Shown here piece after piece: positions 25,561 through 36,999 of a DNA stretch of 64,000 bases. Source of the stretch: Viscum album (taxonomy: Eukaryota; Streptophyta; Magnoliopsida; Santalales; Viscaceae); the NCBI GenBank assembly GCA_963277665.1, contig OY728122.1, positions 1,550,018,868 through 1,550,082,867 on the forward strand. Reading direction: 5' to 3'. The notes under the pieces were generated by a model. It was not told the DNA's origin. It was given only the letters and a program-made list of their open reading frames with translations, and made no database searches. Positions within the stretch are counted from its first letter, which is position 1. Every line of letters begins with the position of its first letter. The position numbers and the translations under genes were made by a program.

Positions 25561-28500
25561 TATATGTAACTCCACATTTTTTTTTCTATGTCACATTTAT
25601 GTTGAAATAGATTATGTTGAATGAAACACCTTGTTTAAAACACCGATATACTATAAAATATTAACATGTCCATTGTAATAGCAATGAGAAATTTAGGAAT
25701 AGTATTCTAGAAAATAGATTATTAACCTCACTACTGAGTTTACATATAAAATTTGGGAATAATATGAATGAAAATATAATATATTTATATCATGAAATAA
25801 GTAAATTAATGTTTTAAGATGATAAATCATTTATTTCTATTTTTGTGAAATTTAAATGTTTATTTACAATTTTATTTTTGAATATAATGATTGGGAAGAA
25901 AATATATTTCCACCAAATAGATTCATATATTAATATTTGGTTGTCTTATGATTATAATGAAATTTTATGAGACCTAAATTAAATTTTAAATGTGTTATAA
26001 AATTAATTATAATTTAAAAATCAATATTGTTAGAAAAAATAAGGATACTCATTTAAAATTAAAATTATCATAGTAAGAAACATATTTTCACAAAATGGAT
26101 TCTATTTTTGAATTATATTCATCAAAAAATGGTTAAGTGGATTTTTTTGAGATTTTTTTAAAATAGATGTAATTTTTTTGCATAGTGAAATATGAATAAT
26201 GACAGTATATGACATTTTAATTTAAATACACTAATTATTGAGTAATCGATTATGTAATAATAATAATCCAAAATTACCATTATATATTTTCTTTATTTAT
26301 TCATGGTAATTAATATTTTCATAGTCCTGATCCAAAAATAATTTAATAATGAATAAAATAATAAAAAACACTACTCCTCTACTATAAATACCACCCCTCA
26401 CCACATCATCTACCCAAACCACGAAATCCTTTATTCAAGTCCAATTTATTCCCAATCCCCCTCCCAATTATCTACCCCAAAATATGGTCATTATTTTCTC
26501 ACCAAAAATACCATTTAATAGTTTTTTAAGTAGGTTTCCAAGGATGGATATTCTAGAGGTAATATCCCCTTTTGTTTTATTCATTCAATTTCTTTTCATT
26601 TCTAATCATTTATCTACCAAATCTAACAAAATAATTATGATACATCCTATAACAAATATATACAATAATTATATTATGTTAATGAAATATTCATAATTTA
26701 ACCCCTTCCCCTATATCTTTTATTCAAAAAATGGAAATGTCGTCTGTCATGTGTCTATTTACCACCATGATGGATGATGTGTTTTTATTATTTCAGTCAT
26801 GTATGGTTATAACACAATTATAACATTTAGAAAAAAAAATTAAAATATATTTTACAAAAATATTTAGTGAATATTTACCATCATCTATAAATAATAGTAA
26901 TTAATAAAACTAAAATTATCTACGATGATCGAAAAGAATCCAAATTAATCTAAAATATATGCATTAACTTTTTATCAAATGAATTATCCAAAAATATAGA
27001 AACATAATAGTATATAAGACCATTTAATTCTGGGTATGTTGATTAAAAACCTATAATTTAAATCATATATGGATATTCCCATTTTACCTGACATTTCATA
27101 CTTGTATACAAGTGAATCAATCATGAAAACCAAGGAAACAAACTCTCCCGAATATCAAAATTGAATATTATAACTCTTCAGAAAGACCCTAATTGTACAT
27201 AATAAAATTATAATAAATTAACAAAATTCCAAATTGGTTATTAATTAATTTATTAATTAATATTATTTCATTATCAAGGACATTAAGGGAATGTGTAGAC
27301 CAACTACAGATAGAGGGTTATTTTTTTTCTCAAACCTCTATTTTTTCCATTTAGTTACATATTCTCTATCCTTACCCCAATGTAATTCATAATTCTTCTT
27401 ACAAACTCAACCTACATATTTTATGTTATAAAAATATTTTCCTCACACAATTATTTTTTTAGGAGAATTATATGTTTTATAAGGTTTTATATTCAGTTCC
27501 TCGTAATAAAAAAGCTCGATTATAGGGAACATCCCAATTTCTTTCACATATTAAAGTACACATAATAATATATTTTAAGCCACTAAATATTAATAAAATC
27601 AATATTTTTTTTTCATGAAATTTTATCTTAGTTTATTTATTGTTTCAATAAAAATGTTCTTAATTTTTCCTATATTAACGAAAATTTATAGTTTTCCTTA
27701 AATCACACTAAAGTGGATCATTTATAATGTATCATAACCACTCTTTATTACATGTTTTCACTTATGTTTATAAATTTAAGTACCAATATTACTTTAATAT
27801 TACACAAATTTAATTTAATTTCCTTTTATTTTCATGGATATAAAAGTTTGCAATTATATATTTTTTATAATTACAAATGATTTCCCCAAAAAACACTTCC
27901 TTATAAAGTAAAACCGTATTTAACATAATAAAGTTTCAATGATTTTTATAGGAGTATTTTCATCTATTTCAATGTCATATTATTAATAGTATGATTAATT
28001 GTTATTGAACCCTTATTTTATCTTCCAACATATTTTATTGAATGTTTTATGATTATTTTGACTATGGATATACTATCTTGGTTCTATTATCCAAATTACA
28101 TTAGATATATTATGACTATTTTTATTAATTGGGATGTTATTTATATTTCTCAATGTAGTTTCAATATGAATTCATATGTAGATTTCAAATCACCACATTT
28201 ATATGTGAAATTAAATAGACTTATTATGTGATGGGAGGGACCTATAATAGTCCCTCAAAGTAATGGTAGGTCTAATGGGACAAACTAGCCCGGGGTATTA
28301 CTTATTTTTGTTTTATGCCTTATGGAAGCCAGTATTATATAATGTAACTAATTATTAATTTCATCATTATGATCTTTGTAATTGTTAATCCATGTGATTA
28401 TTTAACTAATATAATATAAATTCATCTGTTTAAATTTTTTTAGCTATTTATATGAAATTATTTAGTCATATTTTATTTCTATCATATTATGCTTTAGTTT

Positions 28501-28866
28501 ATATTTTTATGTATTTTTTTAGTTTTAAACATGACTTATTGTTTATATTTATTTAGGATAGATTACTCTACATTAATACCATTACTAAGCTTCTAATCTC
28601 TTCCATTTTTTATTTTTTATTTTCTCCATGGATTCCAAGATGAATTTTAAGATTGACATATTAGGATATTCAAGGTGAAAAGGGATGTTTCCAAAGGAGT
28701 TTCTATGTTTTATTTAATTTCAATTAATAATGTAAAACTTATTTTTATATGCAGTTTTTCATATCTACTAAACTATCCAGTCCTTTGGGATGTGATCTCT
28801 TATTCATAGTACTATTGTAATAAAGTAAGGCACCAACTCTAGGCTACTATGGTAATAGTCTTTATA
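25561..28866 (+). repeat. 5' LTR of the 25.56-43.78 kb chromovirus
   Basis: Starts TATATGTAACTCC (the 3' copy starts TATAATAACC) and ends with GTCTTTATA (the 3' copy ends GGGGTCCTTACA). Shared blocks include GATATACTATAAAATATTA at about 25646 versus 40548, GGGACC..TAATAG.CC around 28230 versus 43150, and GGATG.TTCCAAAGGA around 28685 versus 43590. The lengths (3306 and 3310) agree although many positions differ, so the pair is real and very old. The open frames 26484-26696 and 28049-28231 inside it look like chance. Confidence 0.85.
26383..26390 (+). promoter_or_regulatory. TATA box of the 5' LTR promoter
   Basis: TATAAATA within CTACTATAAATACCACCCC, about 820 bases into the LTR and followed by a CA- and CT-rich leader. 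At the same place in the 3' LTR (about 41279) the sequence is CCATAAAAATTATC, so the box is degraded there. It would define U3 upstream and R/U5 downstream. Confidence 0.55.
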
Positions 28867-28868
28867 GT

Positions 28869-28880
28869 TGTTATTAAAGG
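28869..28880 (+). other. Decayed primer-binding site (initiator Met tRNA type)
   Basis: TGTTATTAAAGG lies two bases after the 5' LTR end and agrees at eight of twelve positions with TGGTATCAGAGC, the site complementary to the 3' end of initiator Met tRNA in most plant gypsy elements. The position supports the LTR boundary. Confidence 0.5.
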
Positions 28881-29181
28881 ATTTTAGTATAATCATTGGA
28901 AAGTAGATTTAGGAAAACACTGATTAGGGAAATATTAACCTATAACTAAACTTGAGAATATTATCAAGGTAACCGTGATTATGATGTTTGGAATTGGTAT
29001 ACATCATGAATTACACTAGTTTTAAAAGTACATAATATAATCTAGTGTGTCCCATAATTTTGAAATTCCACCAAGTGGATGGAATGAATATAGTAACAAG
29101 GCATGTATCTCGTATTGTGAATTCCCACCAATGTAAGATAATGATGTTGGATCTAGAGCTACACATGATGTAGAAAAAATT
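28881..29181 (+). other. Leader of the chromovirus, before the insert
   Basis: About 300 bases between primer site and proposed insert. This would be the untranslated leader and possibly the first codons of gag. No clear reading frame was seen. The open frame 29022-29261 on the opposite strand crosses the proposed insert border and is a shadow. Confidence 0.4.
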
Positions 29182-29289
29182 ATAACTACTTCACTACTAT
29201 AAATTTGGTCTATTTTCATAGATTTATAGAAATAGTTAATAAAACCCATGGATATGTCCATCCAAAATCCCCGGGTTAAAGGTAAAATA

Positions 29290-29560
29290 TGGTAGTACCT
29301 AGTGCCCTCATGCTTACTCTTCCCCCTCCCTCACGATTCCTTTGTAGCTCGTGATTCCTCACCCTCCCATTCCCACAAATCCATGTTGCCCTCATCCGCC
29401 TCCTCTAGCTCATCCTATCATTCCTACTAGGGTGCACCCAACTACCCATTCAAATAGCCACCCACCTACATGTCAACACGACTCTGAGATCCCCCCCCCC
29501 CCACACACACACCTCACTGTGACCCTCCTCCTCGAACCTGGCTTTTTAATGTTCAATATG
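29290..29560. repeat. C-rich block with poly(C) and CA run
   Basis: A strongly C-rich plus strand (CCCTCCC, CACCCTCCC, CCACCCACC), ending in twelve C at 29491-29502 followed by a CA run to about 29512. The open frame 29351-29572 over it is only a translation of this low-complexity DNA. It faces the G-rich block at 35330-35815 in inverted orientation. Confidence 0.8.
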
Positions 29561-31059
29561 GCTCTGAAGTGACTACAGCACCTTCTATGGTCATCCTCCA
29601 ATACAGCAAACCCACCTACCCAAGATTCTTATCCTTCTACATAGACTCCTCACATCCCACTTATTTCAACCATATAATATGCTTTCTTTGATTTTAGATC
29701 CATAGCCTATCCAATTTCACCAGGTAAGAGTTTTTTTGACATATTTATTGTTATATTTATTCTTGATATGCTTTAGATATTTAAAATAATTTTATCTGGT
29801 ATGTTTTCTTTGATTAATTGTCTTATTTTCATTAGGTTTGTATTAAATTATTCATTTCTCTCTTAGGTGTCAGGAAAAGTGTATTTAACAGTACCAATTA
29901 TAGGCAACCCGTATTCAAGTTAAGTTATTCTCCCACATCCCATATATCAGTATGCTCATCTGATTTTAACACATTTGGAGTTAATATCCCACTACCCATA
30001 TTCAATATTTTTTTGTTTCAAAACTAAATTTAAATATTAATGATAAATTCTTCGTTTCTATTTGATATCTTGTGATCACATGGTTTCATTTTTAACTTCA
30101 TTTCTATTCGCTTCACGTAAAAAGTATTACCTATTACTTTGGCATTGATTATTCATTGTGAGTATCACTTATAGTTAGTCATTTAATATATATTTCGTGT
30201 TTGTTATGGTTTATAATAAAAAATTAGTTGTTTAGTAAAATAAATTTCATAATAACCAAACAGTGAAAGGATTTTAGAAAACATGATGGGAGTTTCCATT
30301 GATGTTTTCTTTCTTCCATCACTTTTTTATTTAATCCTTTTATGATAAAATATAGAATGTTTATTACTATTTTTATTATAAAATATAGAAGGGTTTATAC
30401 ATTACATTCATTTATTTTTTGAAATTTTTTACTAATATTTGTTGAAATTATATTTTATATAATATAAATTTTCCCCACTTCCATAGTTTCAATTTTTATT
30501 ATTATATATTGTGTGTAATTTTTTATGAACATGATTTCAAAAAAACCCATAATTTTCAGTAAACATAAAAAAGATTTATAAATCATTAAAGTGTTCTTGG
30601 AAATCATATAGCATATTATAAGTATAGAGGGTGTTTTAAAATATTATATTAGTGTTACCTTTGTTATATCATTAGTAAAAATCTTATGTCATTCAAAATT
30701 ATAAATTAATTTTGTTAGAAGATTAAAAATAATAGTGCGTGACTATTAGTTATGCGTGAGGACTAAATGAAACAACACAAGTAATAATACTATGTGAGTT
30801 ATTGTGAAACTATGTTATAGTGATGTAAACTAGAAGAAACCATATATATGGTTAGAGATACAGTGTATAAGGATGACATGTTCTTATGTTGTGATAGTGG
30901 GAGTGCTCAGATAAAATTGACTATTTTATATTGACCACACATATATTTATCGATTTTATTCAAGCAAGATTACGGATCGTTATATCCTTCTTGTCTTCTC
31001 TTGACACACTATCCAAAATCATAAATACAATTATAGGTCTTAAAATGTTTTTATGCTTC
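29561..31059. other. Intergenic part of the insert, possible small intron
   Basis: No protein motif recognised. A CAG|GTAAGAG at 29721-29730 and a pyrimidine-rich TCTCTCTTAG|G ending at 29866 could be donor and acceptor of a 143-base intron, following a C-rich leader. There is no clear coding exon on either side. Confidence 0.3.
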
Positions 31060-33610
31060 CTAATATAAGGAAGATTTGTATTGATTATAGGGAAATGTCC
31101 TCTCTCTAGTGCATAAGATGGAGTTCATATTTTGTTACATCAACTTATACCCAAATATCATTCATCGATAAAGTTAGTAATGAATTGGGAACAAAGAAAA
31201 TTATAAAAAAATAAAAATTCATTCAGTATTTCATTTTAATGAATTATAAAGCATCACTTGAACCCCAATATGCTATTAGCTAATCTTAATCATGTTAAAA
31301 CAAATATAATTAAAATGAGAAAATGAATTCTTCCCATTGGTACTGCTAGTTTTAATCATCACTACAAATTTTTGGTCTCCACTCAATTATAGAAGACCCA
31401 ATCTATGTTTTCATCACTTATTTTATACCTTATTATTGTTCTCATAAATTTTGGTAAACACTCCACATAGCCATGATAGGATAGAATTATAACACATGTA
31501 AAATAACACAAAATCACCACCTTAACTCCACTACAGATTCTTGTTTAACCATAATTTCTCAAATCAGGATCTATTTCCATATATAAAACTCAATAATATA
31601 TTACCAAATTTAGGAATATACAAGGATAACCTTAATCCCAACATGTTGTCCATAAGCTGGTCATTTACTCCATGTGTCTTGATAACTGAACAATATATTC
31701 TATCACATTGTCAATATTCCCACCTCAATTGGCATAAAATATCACGCAAACTTTTATTTGATTACTCTCAATATATATCAATCCATTTCATACCTTTTAA
31801 TGAAAAAACTACATTATTTCATTAATTGTAGACCTAAACTTCAGTTGGGTTCAAATACTATCTATGTTAAGTCCACAGAAATCTCTAAATTTATGGTGTT
31901 GTATTGTGAATTTTCATATATACACCACCAGTTGGTGTTCATAGCCTTCATTGATTTCCCTGAGTCATTTTAATTAATTAACTATTATTTAAAGTTGAAA
32001 CATGATGTTTTTTATCCGAAAAATAGTGTATCCTTGGAATTTAGTTGATATCATAAATTGGATCGCCAAAATTTTTAAATCATAAAGAAATAGGGACTAG
32101 AAACATCTAATGCAAATGTAATGTTTCTTTGTCTCATCTTTCCATACACTTGGAATTTATTTTTTTATGTTGTCTTAAGAAACAATTCCCCAAGATTGTG
32201 CATAAAAATTCATGTTTTGGTTTCCAAGAAATTTAATGTATTCAGTGTAGCCAAGCTTCATTATTATAAATATTGGTGTCATATAGCATATCAATTAGAT
32301 ATTATTCTATAATATTAAATCATGAAACAATACTTATCTAATTTTCTTTAATAAAAATATTACAAATTTGTGATTAGACATGTTTTCTATAACACATTTA
32401 ATTTCATTGAAACATATAAATGTATTAACTCTATAGGTAGAAGATAATTTACAATGTTATCCATATAATTATTTTAGGTTAATTTATAGCCTACATATAA
32501 TAATATCTTATTATTGATCCTCCAAATATAATCTATTTGGATTCCATTACTGTTTTTATTGGTATATAATGTTTTTTTAGTAGTGATAATGGGTTTTCAA
32601 TGTAGTTTACTATATCTTATTTTATTCAAAGATTCAAGGGAGTTAGTTACGAACGATTATAACTAATTGAGAAAGAAAATATCAAGAGAAGAAAGGTTAT
32701 TCCATAGATATGGATAAATATAGTTGATATTTTTAATGTATGGGTCATGGAATTCATTGGTCAATTTACTAAATCTCATCTGAATGAGTGAATATTTTTT
32801 TCAATATACTATGTGACAATTTAGAATGAATCTATTGGATTACTAGATAGTATGGGTTCATATACGGTTACTGTTTTAGAAAATAAATATTTTATTTATA
32901 TGATGTTCCTACAACTATAATAAAGGATAATGGATTCTAATTTAAAAATATTCATTTTTGAGAAATTATAAAAACTAATGTGGAATAAAAACAAAAGAAA
33001 AGAAAAAACTATCATCAATATATTAATAGGTATGCTAATGGTACCAAAAATGATTTAAGGGGACTATGGTGAAATCATTTTGAAAATCCTAACATAATTA
33101 TGTAAATAACCAAGAAGATACAATTTAGGTATACAAAACAATATATAAGTCACCAATTATTATATCACCATCTATATTTGTATTTGGAAACATAATTATA
33201 GTTGTGTGCTGGGATTAATCATTGTTCATCCTTGGTCATTATGCTATTAAAATATATTACATGAGTGAATCAGAGAAAAACATATTTTATTTCATTGATA
33301 TATGAGAAATCATAATGGATCCATATGAATATATAAGAATTATAAAGGATAAAATCCATAATTTTTCATGAAATATTGATTCATCATAATGAATCCATGA
33401 AGGTATAGATATTCCTATTATTAAATTTAAGACGAAAACTATATCTATGAAAAAAATTCAATATTGTCCATATCCATTATGGTAATATTGGTATACTAAA
33501 ATGGAGCTGTGAAAATACTAGATAAGAAGGAGAACCATTCATAATGAATATTAAGATACGAAATCTATATTTTTAAAGTAATGTGGTATAGAAATAAACC
33601 ATTAAAATGT
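31060..33610 (+). pseudogene. Athila/Tat-type gypsy pol (RT and integrase), decayed
   Basis: This pol differs from the chromoviruses around it. RT start: KICIDYREM at about 31070-31098 and ISFIDKVSNELG near 31155-31193, like CIDYRKLN and LPFIDQMLERLAG. Integrase: ENIKRRKVIP and NIVDIFNVWVMEFIGQF at about 32675-32770, matching the GNISRRNEMP and FDVWGIDFMGPF signature of the Athila/Tat lineages. The C-terminal part follows at 33145-33370, with YKSPIIISPSIFVFGN, HYAIKIYYMSES and DPYEYIRIIKDKIHNF, then NGAVKILDKKEN near 33500. The 1.5-kb spacing from RT start to integrase is normal. The middle of RT and RNase H is unrecognisable. No LTRs of this element were found. It lies wholly inside the proposed 29182-36065 insert. 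Confidence 0.8.
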
Positions 33611-35325
33611 TTGAAGAATAAGGATGTAAATGATGTATAAATGATGACTTTGGAAGTGAATATAATTAAAAAATTACATCTGAAACCAATGTTCACTTCA
33701 ATCCACAATTATATTTCTTATAAATACATTGAACTTCCACACTCCACATATACATGCCAATATTTATTTTTAAGTTCACCCTTTCTATCTCACAACTGAT
33801 TTTAAATACAATGGGAGGAAAGACCATCCCGCTATTATTGAGACTATCATATTTTAGAGTTTATCACCTAGTATCCATATTTTTGAGTTATTTCCATCTG
33901 ATGTATGTGGACTAAATCAAAACTCTAGTAAATTGGGAAACTATTATTATGCAACTTATTGATGTTTTTTTTCATATGTCTTGGGACCATCCCATGAAAT
34001 TCCGAAATAATATTTTTCATGTGTTTTGTTCCATTAAAAGTAATTGTGACTTTAAAAATATATTATTGATACATTTATGTAATGTTTGACTCTATTTATG
34101 TTGTCCTTTATTTCCTACTCATGCCACCTTTAAATAAAAATATATATCTTGAAATATTTTTAGTTTTATATTTTTCTATGCATTTCATTTTTCAATTTTT
34201 TTCTCTTAATGTGGTTTTTTGGGGGATTCGTTTTTGATTGTTAAGGTTATTTTGGAATTTTTATTTCTACATTATTTGACTCATCTCTTGGTTTTTATTT
34301 GACCATAGAAAAGGGAAGATAAGACATTATTTTTTTGATGCTAATCAACAAAATGAATTCACTAGATATGAAATGGATTTTCATGATCAGTCTTAAAGGT
34401 GTATCTTATTTTGTTATAATGATTCCAGTCTATGGTTCATGTATTATTTGTTGAAAAAATGGCATTAAAAAATCTTTTATTATTTCACCTCACCATGTAA
34501 ATTTGGTGCTATGAATTGGAGAAAAAAATATTCCTTGAATTTCATCTTGATTCTGAAGAATTGTTTAACATTATATATTACTTAAAGCTAGTTTGTGATA
34601 AATTTAAAGATTGTAATTAGTGTTATAAACTATAGGTTTGTCACATACCTTGTGAATTTCTTGTTCTATAACTCTCTAACTTCATTAATTATTTATGTTA
34701 ATTTTATTTGAATGAATTTATATTATGAAATTTATGTATTCTAGCTTTGTTTCATTATGATATTCTATATAAATGCACATTTATATTACCAAAAGTCCAA
34801 TAATTGATGCATGTTTCATTTCATAATGATAAATTCATACTTTCTGATCTGATAAAGGTAATAATTTAGGGGATGTACTTTGATATTTTTTAATAAATAT
34901 TTCCTATATTTCTTTGAATTCTAATTTAATTTTATACATAGATTATATAAAGTGTTTGGGTCTATTTCCTGTCATGGCCATTTATTCTTGTGTATTCTTT
35001 ATTTAACACGATGTGATCAGTAACATTTTGAAAAATTCCCACATGCTTGGACGTCCTACCATGTCACTTCAAAATTATTTTTTGTTTGATATTAAGTATA
35101 TTGATTTTGGAAAAGATTGTCACCCTTAACGAGTGATGAGAGTTACCAATGCTTGTTCTTCAAGGAATAATGCTTCTTCAAAGCATAATCCCACCTTAAT
35201 TTTGATGTTAATTTTTTTAAAATTATCATTATGTTTGAAATATGAATTATTTTTACTTCATTTATTGTTTTTTTAAGTTCTGTATAATGGGGGATATATT
35301 TATCTGATTTGAATAAAACATAAAA
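33611..35325. other. AT-rich stretch after the Athila/Tat-like pol
   Basis: No gene recognised. In an intact Athila-type element the env-like frame and 3' LTR would lie here, but I can show neither. Confidence 0.4.
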
Positions 35326-35329
35326 GTGG

Positions 35330-35815
35330 GTACATGGAAAGGGGAACTAGCATGGGGGAACTAGTAGGGGTCCTACTGGAAGAGGTGGGGGTGATTGGTA
35401 GGGGTGGAGGGACAAGCAAGGGGTGGGGCCTGGAAGGTTTGGCGTGTGGGGGGGGGGGACTGACAGTGGTAGAACTAGTAGTGGGAGGGAAAACTGGAAG
35501 GGGGAAGAACTTGCATGGGGACTGGATGGATGTGGGAAAACTGGCAGGGGGAGGAAAAACTTTCATGGGGGACTAACAGGGGTAGATCTGGAAGGGGGTG
35601 GAAAACTAGTAGGGGAGAGGATAAACTGGCAGGGGGGACAAGAATGGGTGTGGAGCAAGATTTGGGGAACTAAAAAGGGGAGAACTGGAAGGGGGGAGAC
35701 TGAAAAGGGTGGTGGGAGATTGGTAGGGGTGGGGTGTGGATGGAGACTAGCAGGGGGAATGGTAAGGGAGAGAAAATGGTTTGGGTGTGGAACTAGTAGG
35801 TAGTGGAAAAACATG
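35330..35815. repeat. G-rich array of a 15-21-bp motif, about two dozen copies
   Basis: The plus strand is built from variants of AACTRGNAGGGGG, for example AACTAGTAGGGG near 35359, AACTGGAAGGGGG near 35492, AACTGGCAGGGGG near 35539, AACTAGTAGGGGAG near 35604, AACTGGCAGGGGGG near 35623 and ACTAGCAGGGGG near 35746. Spacing is irregular at about 15-21 bases. It includes eleven consecutive G at 35448-35458. Gly-rich frames on the plus strand (35334-35576, 35423-35803) and Pro-rich frames on the minus strand are by-products of the repeat. The runs of three or more G at short intervals could form G-quadruplexes. Arrays of short motifs near an end are typical of CACTA subterminal regions. Confidence 0.85.
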
Positions 35816-36065
35816 AAGTGGAGATTCTGTGTTTCTATAATTTTTTATCCATTTTATTTGGTTTGTAGGTGTGGTTTCTCACCGTCACTATAAAATTAAA
35901 TGGAAATATATATAATTATGGTTTCCAACCTAGGATATAGGTTTAATACCATAGTTTCAGGCCATATCTATAGGCATCACTCTTTTTCCACACCAATAGA
36001 AGCTATAGTCCACCAAAATATGGCTATTACCTATTTCCACAATTTAGTTCCCTATAGAAGTAGTA

Positions 36066-36999
36066 ATAAACTGTGGTAATATACAAAATTTCAATTAGTA
36101 TACTAAGACAATTGAGTTAGGTTTTGAAAAATATTATGGCATGCATAGAGGAGTCATATCCATAATGTAGTGTAACAATGTTTGACTGATTCATGAAAAA
36201 AAACCATCCACTATTCAATGTTACAAAAAAACCCATTTGCAGCTGAGTAATGGATAAGTCCCATATTGATGATATGTATCACATTGGGAAGTACTGAAAT
36301 AGAGAATGTTTTCATTTGTAGTCTATCATCTATCAAGTGATGCAGATCAATGGTGACCATTAATTCAATGAAAAAAGGATGTGGAATAAATTAAAAATAT
36401 TGACTATAATGATTTAAAAAACATTCTAGGAAAAATATTTCCCCCTCAAACCATGAAAATATATATTGAGGTAATTATTGATTCTAAGATAGAATAAAGC
36501 CGAAATGATTCCATGTATGAATCCATCATTACCAGGTTAGAAAGACATGATACAGACTACATATATAATCCAAGGAGAAGGATTGAATATTTCATTAACT
36601 ATCTCAAAACCAATTCTAAAAAATTCTTTTATCTCCCAAACATCCTCATTATTCTAGGATATAATAACATGTTCCATAAAAATGGAGAATAATTTCCCAT
36701 TACATATGGATTGATGGGTAGAATGATAATAAGAGTGATAAAGAGTACTCTAGAAAAAGAAATAAAAAAAGTGATAAATAAGGATATAGTTTTCAAGTGG
36801 TAATAATTGAAGAATGAAACATCAGGTATCATGACTTTTAGGAATGATAATTTTAAAATGTTTGAATAAAAAAACCACTATGCCTGTGATTATTGAGGCC
36901 TGAATGAAACCAACAATGGGAAATTCATCAGTTTTATGATGTTTGGACACTATCAATTTGATTGTTCTATACGTTAGTGGAACATTCCCTAAAAAGGAC
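36066..36999 (+). pseudogene. Chromovirus gag (capsid and zinc knuckle), decayed
   Basis: Gag forms the particle that packages the element RNA. Seen: a capsid-start-like stretch near 36215-36360 (NPFAAE, WISPI, STEIENVFICSLS, like PL.AE.WL..ME.IF...C), a middle capsid part near 36520-36620 (RLERHDTDYIYNPRRRIEYF), and a zinc knuckle remnant at about 36935-36955 (FGHYQFDC, where C..CG..GH....C is expected, with one Cys as Phe). Frameshifts and stops are numerous. It lies right after the proposed insert end and directly before protease, so it belongs to the chromovirus rather than to the insert. The opposite-strand open frame 36629-36832 is a shadow. Confidence 0.7.

Larger units (their letters stand above)
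29182..36065. mobile_element. Candidate CACTA-like (class II) insertion, 6.9 kb, containing older gypsy sequence
   Basis: The left end reads CACTACTATAAATTTGG. The right end, read inward on the minus strand, is TACTACTTCTATAGGG. Both are close to the CACTACWA start of plant CACTA transposons. Just inside them, TAGAAATAGTTAATA (left) and TGGAAATAGGTAATA (right, inverted) agree at 13 of 15 positions. Further in, a C-rich block on the left and a G-rich block on the right are in inverted orientation, as subterminal regions of a class II element would be. Removing the segment restores a normal-length chromovirus. Against this reading, no matching 3-bp target duplication and no transposase were found. 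It could instead be a composite of several insertions. Confidence 0.4.

Noticed and set aside
35334..35814. Overlapping Gly-rich (plus) and Pro-rich (minus) open frames of 80-126 codons
   Set aside because: They are translations of the G-rich short-motif array on both strands; there are no conserved start, domain or codon patterns.
36168..36180. GTAGTG at 36171 as an alternative right end of the CACTA-like insert
   Set aside because: Only the last six bases match; gag-like sequence appears to begin before or around this point, and the inner 15-base match favours 36065.
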